A program made the position numbers and the translations under genes. Positions 25,979 through 36,400 of a stretch of DNA of 64,000 nt are shown in pieces. The stretch is taken from contig CAZTJA010000003.1 of NCBI GenBank assembly GCA_964613745.1, forward strand, positions 31,608 through 95,607, read 5' to 3'. This DNA is from CAZTJA01 sp964613745 (GTDB lineage: Bacteria > Desulfobacterota > Desulfomonilia > Desulfomonilales > Desulfomonilaceae). Below the pieces are notes generated by a model. That model did no database searches. It saw only the letters and a list, made by a program, of their open reading frames with translations, and had not been told where the DNA came from. Every line of letters starts with the position of its first letter. Position 1 is the first letter of the stretch.

Positions 25979-26920
25979 TTAAATGTCGCCCGGAAAGCCG
26001 AAGATGCCTTTTTGCGAAGGAATTCTGGACGTTTCGTCACTTTTTGGCTTCGCCTCACGTTTCATCTGCGGGGCTTGTGGAATTGGTTTTCCGGCTACTG
26101 CCAAATCGGCGATTTTCTTGACCACATTTATTGGGATGGCGAACCCTATTCCCATATATCCCCCGCTGCGTGAAAGAATTGCCGTATTTATACCGACCAC
26201 CTGGCCGTCGATATTTAAGAGCGGACCGCCCGAGTTGCCCGGGTTTATGGCAGCATCGGTTTGGATAAAGTCTTCGTGATCGAGAATTCCCATGTGGCTT
26301 CGTCCTGTAGCGCTGACTATTCCAGCTGTTACCGTGCGCATCAAACCGAAGGGATTACCTACCGCAAGAACCCAGTCTCCTACTTCGAGGGACCTTGAAT
26401 CACCCAAGGAAGCATGGGGAAAATTTTTGCCATCTATTTTGATGATTGCGATATCCGTACGAGCATCGGCTCCGATTAACTTGGCTTTGTACTTCTTATC
26501 TGATTCCAGGGTTACTTGGATCTCGTCGGCCCCGTTGATCACATGGCGATTCGTCAGAATGTATCCACGAGGGTCGAAAATGAAACCAGACCCGACTCCT
26601 AGACGTCGGTCCTGAAAAGACCTTCCACCCCTGTCGCCAAAAAACCTTTTCATGAAATCGTCGCCAAAAAACTCACGAAAAGGATGATTCTCAAAGAAAG
26701 CTTCAATGTCGGGATCCGCACGAACGGCCGCTCGCTTGATTGCGGTTACATTTACGACGGCAGGTTTGATGGCTTTAGACACCTGACGGAAAGAATCCTG
26801 CAACTCTTTCATTGCGGCTTTGCCGGCTTGGGCTGATGCGTTCTCCGGAATATAAACCAGGCTTAAACAAACCACTGCTGCAAGAATGATTCTCCTTGCA
26901 GAAACCAAAGGAATCTTCAT
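25979..26920 (-). CDS. HtrA/DegP-type periplasmic serine protease lacking PDZ domains
   Basis: 313 residues. A signal peptide (cleavage near ASAQ, residue 30) leads to a trypsin-fold domain with the full HtrA triad: H126 (TNRHV), D156 (RTDIAI) and S230 (GNSGGP). The LA loop region (about 70-108, FFENHPFREFFGDDF) is typical of DegP relatives. The protein stops shortly after the protease domain, with a ~35-residue Lys/Pro-rich tail instead of PDZ domains. It probably degrades or refolds envelope proteins. Start at ATG 26920, with GGAG six bases upstream, rather than the longer frame to 26944. Confidence 0.9.
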   Translation of the reverse strand: MKIPLVSARRIILAAVVCLSLVYIPENASAQAGKAAMKELQDSFRQVSKAIKPAVVNVTAIKRAAVRADPDIEAFFENHPFREFFGDDFMKRFFGDRGGRSFQDRRLGVGSGFIFDPRGYILTNRHVINGADEIQVTLESDKKYKAKLIGADARTDIAIIKIDGKNFPHASLGDSRSLEVGDWVLAVGNPFGLMRTVTAGIVSATGRSHMGILDHEDFIQTDAAINPGNSGGPLLNIDGQVVGINTAILSRSGGYMGIGFAIPINVVKKIADLAVAGKPIPQAPQMKREAKPKSDETSRIPSQKGIFGFPGDI

Positions 26921-27088
26921 TGTGTCTCCATAGGCTTTATTCATCCGATATGGACATTTCCTAATCTACTGCAGGCGGGCCTCGCAGAACTGATCTTATT
27001 GGACAAAGACATCGACACCACGTTCCTCATGAAATGAGATTACTGTGATCAAACGAGGAGCAAAAATGAATTGGCTAAACTTACTTCG

Positions 27089-27775
27089 TCAACTTAACAG
27101 TTTTAGCTGCTCGTCATGGCCATCAGGGTTCAAAGATTTTGTAGCGTTCCGCAATACTTGTGGGCCCAGGAGACCCAAAGACATGAGCAACTTCGCCAAA
27201 TCTTCCACAGGCATATCAAGTCTGGAAAAATCTTTTTCGGCAACAAGGAGGTTAAACCCCGTGGCGGGAATGGGAGAATTGGGGACGAAAACGAGATAAA
27301 ATTTTTCACCGTTCGTCAGTGTGTAGCATTCTGATGAGGTCAAGAGCGCCAACATCTTCGCATTACCGAGGGTGATTATGCCTACCCCTCCAAATCTCTC
27401 AAGTCCGGTCTGATCCTTTGCTCCGAAGAGATCCACCACCTGACCTACGGCCATATAAATTTTGCCGAAGAGCGGTATAGCTGCGAACATTTTATCCAAA
27501 GCCGCATGGAAGCGGGCTATTGTTGCGCGGTTGACGAGAAAACCCAGAAGAATAAGCACAATTACTACGACCAGGTATCCAGTCAAATATGCAGGATATC
27601 TGTTGGAAGGACCGGCAATTTTCACGATCAACATGCCGAAAGTACTGCTGGGACCAATGTATGCGTCTGCTATTTTTACGATCCAGGTGACCACAAACAC
27701 TGTTACTACAAAAGGCAAAATTGTTGCAATTCCGGTTAGAAAGAAACGAACCAAGGTTCCGAAAACCGCTCTCAT
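27089..27775 (-). CDS. DUF502 family inner-membrane protein
   Basis: 228 residues. Two hydrophobic segments (about 10-35 and 65-85; the first FFLTGIATILPFVVTVFVVTWIV, the second TGYLVVVIVLILLGFLV) are followed by a soluble C-terminal domain with IPLFGKIYMAVGQVVDLF, LLTSSECYTL and VFVPNSPIPATGFNLLV, all typical of DUF502. The family is widespread and poorly characterised. Start ATG 27775, with GGAGAA upstream. It follows a GC-rich leader of about 170 bases and the small gene at 27945-28202. Confidence 0.85.
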   Translation of the reverse strand: MRAVFGTLVRFFLTGIATILPFVVTVFVVTWIVKIADAYIGPSSTFGMLIVKIAGPSNRYPAYLTGYLVVVIVLILLGFLVNRATIARFHAALDKMFAAIPLFGKIYMAVGQVVDLFGAKDQTGLERFGGVGIITLGNAKMLALLTSSECYTLTNGEKFYLVFVPNSPIPATGFNLLVAEKDFSRLDMPVEDLAKLLMSLGLLGPQVLRNATKSLNPDGHDEQLKLLS

Positions 27776-27944
27776 AATTTCTCCGATTACATGAATTCAG
27801 TACAATTGAGGAAAACCCGGGTAGTGTTCATCTATAAGGAAATCCGGCAAACGTGATATCCGAACGTCAATAGAGTATACTCGAATAGCCGACAGGAAAC
27901 GGCCTGGGTGACCCTGTAAGCCCGTCTGACGGCAACCGCCCGGA

Positions 27945-28202
27945 TTAACTCCAGACACACCCTTCCGGTTGAACGCTGCCGGATGCTGAACGATGATTTT
28001 GTGCCGAGTAGCGATGATCTGAAACTCCACCGATCTTGGGATCTTTTACCGGACCGCGTATTCTTTTAGCTCCAAGTTCCGAAAAATTTACACTTACAAA
28101 CACACTGAATAGAAATAAAGTGATCAGCAGAACTCCGAGTATGATCATGATCGGGTCATTATTTGTCCGTGTCCGGCTCGGTTCAGGAGGAGTTGATTTC
28201 AT
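27945..28202 (-). CDS. Small single-helix membrane protein, hypothetical
   Basis: 85 residues with one membrane helix (about 20-38, MIILGVLLITLFLFSVFVSV) after a Pro/Arg-rich cytosolic start. Start ATG 28202 has GAAGGG five bases upstream. The last ~20 residues have no recognisable character and the frame may be accidental past the helix. No family recognised; kept because of the good start and helix. Confidence 0.4.
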   Translation of the reverse strand: MKSTPPEPSRTRTNNDPIMIILGVLLITLFLFSVFVSVNFSELGAKRIRGPVKDPKIGGVSDHRYSAQNHRSASGSVQPEGCVWS

Positions 28203-28410
28203 AGTAGCCCTTCGCTTTTCCACTCTCTAGGCGTCTATAGCTCAGATGACGTACAACCCGACGTTGCAAGGTCCATCATAAGCTTATTCATTGCAAATGG
28301 TACACATCGCACATAGAATCTAAATTTGGAACAGGCAATCGAGATTCACTTTGGTGAAAATGCACTGCTTTGTAGTGAGCAATATCACATGAACTCTTAG
28401 GAGGAGACAA

Positions 28411-29043
28411 ATGGATGCAGCGGCTTTTGTCAAGGAGAATATAACCTGGTTGGGACATGCGTCTTTTCGCATATCAGGTTCTAAAGCGGTTGTCTATATA
28501 GATCCCTGGAAGCTGGCGAGTGCTGAACCTGCGGACATCATCTGCATAACACATAGTCATTTTGATCATTTATCCAAAGAAGATATCGAAAAGATACGTA
28601 AAGATTCGACCATCATAGTGGGACCGCCCGATTGTGATGCGGGATTCGGATCTTCGTTTAGAAAAATTGCACCAGGTCAATCGCTTACAATTGCTGACAC
28701 ACTGATCGAAGCCGTCCCGGCATATAATACCGACAAGGACTTTCACCCGAAAAATAATAATTGGGTTGGTTACATTGTCACTCTTGATGGTGTTCGTGTA
28801 TACCATACCGGCGATAGTGATCATATACCGGAAATGGCCGATATCAAGGCGGACGTAGCGCTGCTACCCGTTGGCGGAACATACACGATGACCGTTGAGC
28901 AAGCTGCTGAAGCAGTAAAAAGTTTCAACCCGAAAGTCGCCGTACCTATGCATTGCGGAGACATCGTGGGTTCTCTTGAGGACAGAAATACTTTCAAAAG
29001 ATCAGTCCAATCCGATGTTGTGATCCTGAATCCAATAAAATAG
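28411..29043 (+). CDS. Metallo-beta-lactamase-fold metal-dependent hydrolase
   Basis: 210 residues. The N-terminal ITWLGHASF strand, the HxHxDH zinc motif (THSHFDH, near residue 50-56), a further Asp in YHTGDSD and a His in PMHCGD define the UlaG-like/UPF0173 branch of the superfamily. Members hydrolyse phosphate or lactone esters, or are of unknown function. Start ATG 28411 has TAGGAGGAG about six bases upstream, one of the best ribosome sites in the window. It is 18 bases upstream of gltX and probably co-transcribed. Confidence 0.85.
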   Translation: MDAAAFVKENITWLGHASFRISGSKAVVYIDPWKLASAEPADIICITHSHFDHLSKEDIEKIRKDSTIIVGPPDCDAGFGSSFRKIAPGQSLTIADTLIEAVPAYNTDKDFHPKNNNWVGYIVTLDGVRVYHTGDSDHIPEMADIKADVALLPVGGTYTMTVEQAAEAVKSFNPKVAVPMHCGDIVGSLEDRNTFKRSVQSDVVILNPIK

Positions 29044-29061
29044 TTAAGGTTACAATTTTCC

Positions 29062-30558
29062 ATGAATTTTGACTCAAACTCCAAGAATGTGCGCGTGAGA
29101 TTCGCCCCTTCACCCACTGGGTATCTGCATTTAGGCGGGGCTCGAACAGCCCTCTACAACTGGCTTTGGGCTAAGAAGAACAATGGAACTTTCATTTTGC
29201 GTATCGAGGATACCGATCTGGAAAGATCTACTCAAGAATCCGTTCAAGAGATACTTAATGGATTAACTTGGCTCGGTTTAGATTGGAACGAAGGACCATA
29301 TTTACAGACGGCAAATCTGGAAAAGCATGTTGAAGCGGCCCATCGCATGCTTCAATCCGGACATGTGTACCGCTGCTTTTGCACCAAAGAGGAACTTGAT
29401 CAACAAAGGAAAGAAGCCGAGAACAAGAAAACTGCGTTTATGTACGATGGTCGTTGCAGAAAACTATCTGAAACCGATATTTCTCAGAGAATCGAAAACG
29501 GAGTTCCATTTGTCTTAAGGTTCAAGGTACCCGAAGATGGTGAAAAGATAATTGCGTTCGATGATGCCGTTTATGGCAGAGTTGAAAAAAAGTGCAAAGA
29601 TATAGAGGATTTTGTGATCGTACGATCCGATGGACGACCTTTATATATTCTGAGCAATGCCGTCGATGACGCCTTGGATCGAATAACACACGTGATACGG
29701 GGCGCGGACGGCCTCGCGAACACACCTAAGCAGGTTCTGCTGTATAAGGCACTGGGAATTGAGCCGCCCATTTTTGCTCACATGCCGCTCACGCTTGACA
29801 ACAAGAAAGCAAAACTTTCCAAACGTACTCACGGTGAAGTTGTTACCATATCCTTTTACAAGAATCGTGGATTCTTGCCCTGGGCGCTCTGTAATTTTAT
29901 GGCTCTTCTTGGCTGGTCTTCACCTGATGGGCGTGAGTTTTTTTCCAGGGAGGAGCTGGTTGAAGTATTCGATTTAGCGCGGATCAATCGCTCAAATTCG
30001 ATATTCAACTATGTTCCGGGTGACGAGCGAAATTGGACGGATCCCAAGGCCATTCACTTTAATTCGACCTATATCCGGACCATGCCGATACAGGAGCTTT
30101 TACCATATGTTAAAGAGGAACTAGAAGCACAGGGACTCTGGAGTGAAACCTATGAAGCGGATCGGCGCAATTGGTTTGTGACTACGGTGGACCTGATAAG
30201 AGCCAGATATCTCACCATCAAAGACTTCTCTGCAAATGGACGGTGCTACTTCACTGATGACTTTCCTTTTGACGAGAAGGCAGTTAAGAAGAATTTTAAG
30301 GATCCGATACTCAAGGAATTGCTGCCGGACTTGAGCCGGAATCTTGCCGAGCTTCCGGATTTTTCTCACACGCACGCCGAAGATGTTTTTCGCACATTCT
30401 CAGAAACAAAGGGAATCAAAGCAGGTTTGCTCATAAATGCCGTTCGAACCGCCGTTTCCGGTACTTCCGTTGGTCCGGGCTTATTCGAAATGCTCGAACT
30501 TCTCGGAAAAGAAAAGACTACGAAACGAATTGACGAGGCAGTAAAAAGGTTTTTTTAA
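29062..30558 (+). CDS. gltX: Glutamyl-tRNA synthetase
   Basis: 498 residues, full length for a class I GluRS. The HIGH-like motif is at PSPTGYLHLGG (about 14-24), the Cys cluster near CFCTKEE could bind zinc, and the KMSKS-like motif is KLSKRTHG (about 254-261). It charges tRNA(Glu), which also feeds the C5 heme pathway that includes hemL in this window. Start ATG 29062; the ribosome site is weak. Confidence 0.95.
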   Translation: MNFDSNSKNVRVRFAPSPTGYLHLGGARTALYNWLWAKKNNGTFILRIEDTDLERSTQESVQEILNGLTWLGLDWNEGPYLQTANLEKHVEAAHRMLQSGHVYRCFCTKEELDQQRKEAENKKTAFMYDGRCRKLSETDISQRIENGVPFVLRFKVPEDGEKIIAFDDAVYGRVEKKCKDIEDFVIVRSDGRPLYILSNAVDDALDRITHVIRGADGLANTPKQVLLYKALGIEPPIFAHMPLTLDNKKAKLSKRTHGEVVTISFYKNRGFLPWALCNFMALLGWSSPDGREFFSREELVEVFDLARINRSNSIFNYVPGDERNWTDPKAIHFNSTYIRTMPIQELLPYVKEELEAQGLWSETYEADRRNWFVTTVDLIRARYLTIKDFSANGRCYFTDDFPFDEKAVKKNFKDPILKELLPDLSRNLAELPDFSHTHAEDVFRTFSETKGIKAGLLINAVRTAVSGTSVGPGLFEMLELLGKEKTTKRIDEAVKRFF

Positions 30559-30648
30559 TAGTAGCAAAGAATTGCTCAATTCTTCGATGCTTTAATTGTT
30601 ATTAAGGTGAGCTCCAATTTGGAGCAAGCTGGAGAACGGGAGAATGCC

Positions 30649-31971
30649 ATGTCCGATAATGGAGTGAATGCAAAAACCCATTGTCCATTTTCTATTTCCA
30701 GATCTTTGAAGGACAACATAGAACCGGATGAGTATAACCCGTACGGGAACGCCCTTGCCCAGTTTGAAAAAGCAATATCTCATCTCGACCTTAAACAAGG
30801 AGTTATGGAAACGCTACGGTATCCTAAGCGTGAATTGTCCGTCACCTTCCCGGTCGAAATGGACAATAAGGATATCAGGGTTTTTCGAGGTTATCGCGTT
30901 CACCACTCGGTGGTAAAGGGTCCTACTAAAGGAGGAATTCGATATTCTCCGGATGTAACTTTGGATGAAATACGAGCATTGGCCATGTGGATGACATGGA
31001 AATGCGCGCTGATGAACCTACCATACGGAGGAGCTAAGGGCGGGGTTGTCGTAGATCCCAAAACTTTGTCCCAACGAGAACTAGAACGTCTAACCAGACG
31101 CTATGCCACTGAGATCAGTCTCATGATGGGGCCTGAAAGTGATATTCCAGCTCCGGACATGGGAACCAACCCACAGGTAATGGCCTGGATGATGGACACC
31201 TATTCAATGCACAGAGGCTTTTCCGTACCTGCGGTGGTAACCGGTAAACCTGTGGAGATCGGTGGATCATTGGGGCGAACTGAGGCGACCGGTCGTGGCG
31301 TGGCCGTCACAATAATGGAATCTCTGAAGCTACTTGGAATGCGAAAGGAAGATGTTACAGTAGCCATACAGGGATTCGGAAATGTAGGCTCGGTTACGGC
31401 TAAATTGGCTCACGAATTCGGTCTCAAAATTGTAGCCGTTACGGGGTCTAAAGGCGGCATATATCGCGAGTCCGGCATTGACCCATTGGCATTGTCCCGA
31501 CATGCTGAAACAAGTGGATCCATAGCTGATTTTCAAGATTCCGACAATATCTCCAATGAAGAACTTCTCACGGCGGATGTGGACATACTTGTGGCAGCCG
31601 CGATCGAAAATCAAATCACGACAAAAAACGCTAACGAAATTAAGGCAAAAATAATCGCCGAAGGTGCAAACGGTCCTGTTACTCCGGATGCTGACGACAT
31701 TCTGAACGACAGGAACGTATTCATCATACCGGATATATTATGTAATGCCGGTGGAGTCACGGTTAGCTACTTAGAATGGGTGCAGGACCTCCAATCATTC
31801 TTCTGGCCGGTAGAAGAAATAAACATAAAGCTGCAGAATTTGATGCTGCGAGCTTTTGAAAGCGTGATGGAATCAGTAAGGATATACAAAGTGCCGAATC
31901 GAGAGGCAGCTCAAATCCTCGCTATAAAGCGAATAGCAGATGCGATAGTGATTAGAGGTATTTACCCGTGA
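30649..31971 (+). CDS. gdhA: Glutamate dehydrogenase (Glu/Leu/Phe/Val family)
   Basis: 440 residues. The N-terminal dimerisation domain carries the substrate-binding KGPTKGGIRYSPDV and the catalytic Lys segment LPYGGAKGGV; the NAD(P)-binding domain carries AIQGFGNVGS (about 240-250) and GANGPVTPDAD. It interconverts glutamate and 2-oxoglutarate plus ammonia. It resembles the ~420-aa hexameric catabolic/archaeal-like type; cofactor choice is not evident. ATG 30649 has GGGAG six bases upstream and is preferred over GTG 30607. Confidence 0.93.
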   Translation: MSDNGVNAKTHCPFSISRSLKDNIEPDEYNPYGNALAQFEKAISHLDLKQGVMETLRYPKRELSVTFPVEMDNKDIRVFRGYRVHHSVVKGPTKGGIRYSPDVTLDEIRALAMWMTWKCALMNLPYGGAKGGVVVDPKTLSQRELERLTRRYATEISLMMGPESDIPAPDMGTNPQVMAWMMDTYSMHRGFSVPAVVTGKPVEIGGSLGRTEATGRGVAVTIMESLKLLGMRKEDVTVAIQGFGNVGSVTAKLAHEFGLKIVAVTGSKGGIYRESGIDPLALSRHAETSGSIADFQDSDNISNEELLTADVDILVAAAIENQITTKNANEIKAKIIAEGANGPVTPDADDILNDRNVFIIPDILCNAGGVTVSYLEWVQDLQSFFWPVEEINIKLQNLMLRAFESVMESVRIYKVPNREAAQILAIKRIADAIVIRGIYP

Positions 31972-32054
31972 TCAACCTTGAGGTAATAAGATTGGCCGGC
32001 AGAGTCATGATCCGATTAACACAAACGGAATCTCTGGTCTGAATGGGAATAGAA

Positions 32055-32408
32055 ATGGATGTTAAAGATGTGATCGACAAGGCGGAGTTGCTTGACCGAG
32101 TAGGTGGGGATCTCGAGTTGCTGGGAGAGGTGATCGACATATTTCTTGAAGACTGCCCCCGGTCTGTTCTTGAGTTACGCAGTGCAGCCGAAACCCTGAA
32201 TTGGGAGCAGATCCATCGTTCGGCTCACGCCATAAAAGGTTCAGTTGCTAATTTCTCGGCAAAAAAAGCAGCAATTTTGGCTGCAAGATTGGAATCCGTA
32301 GGGACTGATCATGATGGAGCATCCGTTACAACCGCGATGAACGAATTGGAAATTGAATTAAATTTCGTTTGTGCCGCCCTGCAAAAGCTAAAAGAGGAGA
32401 TCTCTTGA
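32055..32408 (+). CDS. Histidine-phosphotransfer (Hpt) domain protein
   Basis: 117 residues forming a single Hpt four-helix bundle with the phospho-His H58 in SAHAIKGSVANF. It would relay phosphate between hybrid kinases and a receiver. Start ATG 32055 has GGGAA seven bases upstream; ATG 32043 would add four residues. Its stop overlaps the TTG start of the following REC-GGDEF protein, so the two are translationally coupled and the latter is its likely target. Confidence 0.88.
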   Translation: MDVKDVIDKAELLDRVGGDLELLGEVIDIFLEDCPRSVLELRSAAETLNWEQIHRSAHAIKGSVANFSAKKAAILAARLESVGTDHDGASVTTAMNELEIELNFVCAALQKLKEEIS

Positions 32409-33352
32409 GGATTCTGATTGCTGAAGATGATCCCGGAACTCGACTGCTCTTGAAGTCCCAATTAATAAAATGGGGATACGAAGTTGATGCATATTCCGAT
32501 GGAAAAGAGGCATGGAAGGCAATTCTGAACAAGAATAGTCCGCGTTTGATGATCCTTGACTGGATCATGCCCGGAATGGATGGCATTGAAATTTGTAGCG
32601 AAATTAGAAGACTTGATCAAAGAGAATACTTTTACATCATTCTCCTCTCGTCAAAAAGCGGCAAAGAAAACATTGTTCGCGGTTTGGAAGCGGGCGCAGA
32701 CGATTACGTTACGAAACCTTTCGACCCGAATGAGTTGAAGGTCAGGTTAAGAGCCGGTGATAGAATTTTGTGCCTGCAATCCGAACTTGTGCGAATCAAT
32801 GAGCGTTTGGAATATCAGGCGACTCATGATCCTCTAACCGGATTATATAATCGTGGGGAAATTCTCTCCATGTTGAGAAAGGAGATGGCGAGAACCGGTC
32901 GGGAAAATTGTTCATTCGGGATGATCATGGCCGATATCGATCATTTTAAATTAATCAATGATCGTCATGGTCATTTGGCGGGTGATGCCGTGTTGTGTGA
33001 AACAGCACAAAGGTTGGCCAAAGCGATTCGTCCATATGATCATGTCGGCAGGTATGGTGGAGAAGAGTTTTTTCTCGTATTACCGGGATGTGATCTTGAA
33101 AATACCAGGACTTTGGCCGAACGTCTCCGGTCACTGTTTGATGAAAAACCCATTATTTGTCGAGAAGGCGTGTTTTTGATAACGCTTAGTTTTGGCGTTT
33201 CAGTATTTATGAATTGCAGTCGGTCATCGTGGGAAGAGCTCGTGAGGATAGTAGATTCAGCCCTTTACAGGGCGAAAGAAAACGGGCGTAATCGCGTTGA
33301 AATTGGTGTACAGGATTTCTACCCTGAGAAAGATAATGCTTGCGCTTGTTGA
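32405..33352 (+). CDS. Response-regulator diguanylate cyclase (REC-GGDEF)
   Basis: 315 residues. A receiver domain (about 1-118, phospho-Asp D52) is followed by a GGDEF domain (about 140-305) with an intact active site GGEEF (218-222) and the inhibitory I-site RPYD (209-212). It makes cyclic di-GMP from two GTP when phosphorylated, with product feedback. I start at TTG 32405: GAGGAG is five bases upstream and the protein then opens with MRILIAEDDP, the true start of a receiver. The upstream in-frame start adds residues encoded in the Hpt gene. Confidence 0.9.
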   Translation: MRILIAEDDPGTRLLLKSQLIKWGYEVDAYSDGKEAWKAILNKNSPRLMILDWIMPGMDGIEICSEIRRLDQREYFYIILLSSKSGKENIVRGLEAGADDYVTKPFDPNELKVRLRAGDRILCLQSELVRINERLEYQATHDPLTGLYNRGEILSMLRKEMARTGRENCSFGMIMADIDHFKLINDRHGHLAGDAVLCETAQRLAKAIRPYDHVGRYGGEEFFLVLPGCDLENTRTLAERLRSLFDEKPIICREGVFLITLSFGVSVFMNCSRSSWEELVRIVDSALYRAKENGRNRVEIGVQDFYPEKDNACAC

Positions 33353-33467
33353 GTCCCGCTCCTCTGCACCGGCACAATCGATTCAATCTCTTACCCCTGC
33401 GTATTTAACAGCATCCTTTCATCTTTACACGTTTAACCTGCCGTTATAGTATCCGCAAAAAAAGACA

Positions 33468-36400
33468 ATGTACATCAAGAGACTCGAGATAAAAGGCTTT
33501 AAAAGCTTTCCGGATAAAACCGTTTTGGAATTCAAGACGGGCGTGACCTCCGTTGTGGGTCCAAACGGATGCGGAAAAAGCAACATTATTGAGGCTATAA
33601 AATGGGTTATGGGTGAGCAACGAGTCAAGTCGCTCCGCAGCAAGAAAATGGAAGAGGTGATTTTTACCGGATCGGATAACCGAAAACAAATCAGCATGGC
33701 TGAAGTCAAGCTCGTGCTCGGGATTAATGGAGATCCGGTTCCTTCGGGTTTAGCTGATTATGATGAAATCATGATTTCGCGTAGATTGTTCCGCGACGGA
33801 GAATCCAATTATGAAATAAATGGAGTTCGATGCCGGCTGAGTGACATTCATGATTTTTTCCTGGATACCGGGGTAGGAAAGAATTCCTATGCAATTATCG
33901 AACAAGGTAGAGTCGACACGGTTGTTGCTTCGAGACCGGAAGATCGCAGAAGCCTAATTGAAGAAGCGGCGGGAATAAGTCGTTATAAGAGTAGAAAGGA
34001 AGCTGCTCTCAAGAAACTCGAACTTACGGAACACAATCTAATTCGAATCAACGACCTGGTATCAGAGGTGAAGCGGCAAAGTAACGCAGTCAAAAAGCAG
34101 GCAATGAAAGCCGAACGATACCGGAAACTTTCCGAAGAAATACGGATGTGCGAGCTTACACTCAGTGCAGGGAAAGCTGAGGCACTTTCTGCCTCGATAG
34201 AAGTGTTGACCGGGAATCTAACGGTAAGACAGAAAGAATTGATCGAGACTGAGTCTCGATCAGCGACCATTTCAGCATTGTTGGAACAGGACAGACTCAA
34301 GCTCCTCGAAATTGAGAAGATTAAGAAGAATTTGCTGCATGATCAAAGAGAAATCGATCAAAATTTGGCGAGAATCAGGAGTCTTGACGAACGTACACAC
34401 TCAAGGATGGCCGTTCTGAAGGATTCTCTGGAAAAAAAGGAGGTGGATAGGAAACACGCTAAGTCCAGTTTAGAGCGAAATTCAGATCGGTTACTTGAGT
34501 TACAAGAAAATATAACGAGAGAAGAACTGCAACTTGCCGATCTGACTGCTGCCATTCGTGAATCTGAATTGAAGTTTAGAGGTGCCGATGAAGAACTTAA
34601 TTCGATCAGACGGAGATCTGAGGAACTAAAAGATGAGATATTTCGTAATCTTCAAGAAGCGGCAACTCAGCGTAATAAGAGGCAGAACCTGGTCAACCGT
34701 TCATTAGAGCTGGATAGCAAATCACGTAAAAGTGCCGTAGACCTGGAGAAACTCACCAGAGAACTTGCAGATCTCGAAATTGAGAAATCGGAGAATAGAT
34801 CGAATTATTTATGTAGTGAACTGCATTTGACAGAGTTGAAATTGGCCCATGAAAAATTATTAGAGCGACTCGATTGCATACAAAGAGATCGGGCCAAACT
34901 AAATGAAACACTTTCTCAGCTGGACGTAATCTTAGCCGGAAAATCCGCCCGACTGGAATCTCTTGTTGAAATTCAAAAAAATTACTCAATGTATGGCTCC
35001 GGCACTGAATTCCTCCTTACTCTATCCGAATTTGAAGAGCTACTTTGGGGACCCATTACAAACTTAATTGAAGTAGATCCTGAATATAGACCGGCTATTA
35101 CTTCAGTAATGGGGTCCAAACTCAAGGATCTAGTTTCGCCTTCTTTGGAAATAAGCATATCTGCCGCTGCAACTCTGATGAAAGAAGGTCTTTCTCGGAC
35201 TTCGTTAATCCTTCTCCATCCGATTTCGACTGAGGACCGCAACTGTCACCTGGAATCAGGAGTTGTCGAAGCGAGAGATGTAGTTAGCTGTTCACCGGAA
35301 TTCGAAGAATTAATCAATGTACTCTTAAAGAATGTCTACATCGTAAATGATCCGGAGGTTGCATTAAATCTCCACAATTCTGCAGCTTGCCATGTTGACG
35401 TCGTCACTAAAGAAGGAATCGTGATTACGAAAGAGGGTCGAATCACAGCAGGAAATCCGGATCCTTTTATCAGTGAAGTGTTCGAAAAACGAGATGAAAT
35501 CCGGATTTTGGAAACTGAAATAAGCACATTAGTTTCCCAAAGAAATGATTCAACCGAACAATTGAAACAAACGGATTCCAGTTTTCTCGAACTTAATGAT
35601 CAAATTTCGGCATCGACTCGGATTGTAGAAGATGAAGGTCGTAAATTGTCGAACCTGAAAAGAGATTCGGAGCAGATTGAAGTTGATATCAAGGATTGCA
35701 GAAAAAAGATCGAAGTTATCGGTTTGGAGACAAATCAGTTTTTGCAAGAAAAAGAGCACCTAGAGGACAACATAGCCGTTGTTGACGACGTAATAGAGAG
35801 CTTGTCGGATCAAAAAACAGTATTGGACAAAGCACGCTCCGAAGCGTTGGAGAAAATGGAAGCGCTTCTGAAAGCTACTCAAGAAAATACTCAACTTGTC
35901 CAGGAACTTAGAATCGAATCCGCACGAATGAGTGAGCAGTTGAAATTCCACAAGCAGAATTTCATAGATTTACAGAATCAAACAAAGCGTCTGGAAACGC
36001 TCCTAGAAGACCTTCACAAAACCATTAGCACCGACTTGAACGAGAGGGAAGAGTTGTCGATCCTACTTAAGGCTAATATTGCTGAGGAGCAAGACACTTT
36101 GGAGAAGAGCAAAGTTAATTCGGAGAATATAAGTCGTTTTAGCAATGAATCTGAGGCACTTTTTCTGCAGTTAAGTAAAAACGAATCTGAATACAAGAGC
36201 ACAGCGTCACGGATCAAACAAATTGAGAATGAAATTCATTCCATCGAACTTGAAAAAACAAGAGAGCAACAACAACTTTCGTCAATTATTGAACAAATGT
36301 TGGAAAAGTATGGGGTTCATCCCAGTCAATTCACTCCGTCGTCGAGAGATTTTTCTGAAGATTATATTTCTGACCTTAAAACAAAATTGCAGGATTTCGG

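Noticed and set aside
27797..28030. 77-codon minus-strand frame and GC-rich hairpins around 27890-27985 as a possible riboswitch of the DUF502 gene
   Set aside because: Small hairpins (ccgt/acgg, gggt/accc) are present but match no known riboswitch, and the peptide has no protein-like features; evidence too weak.
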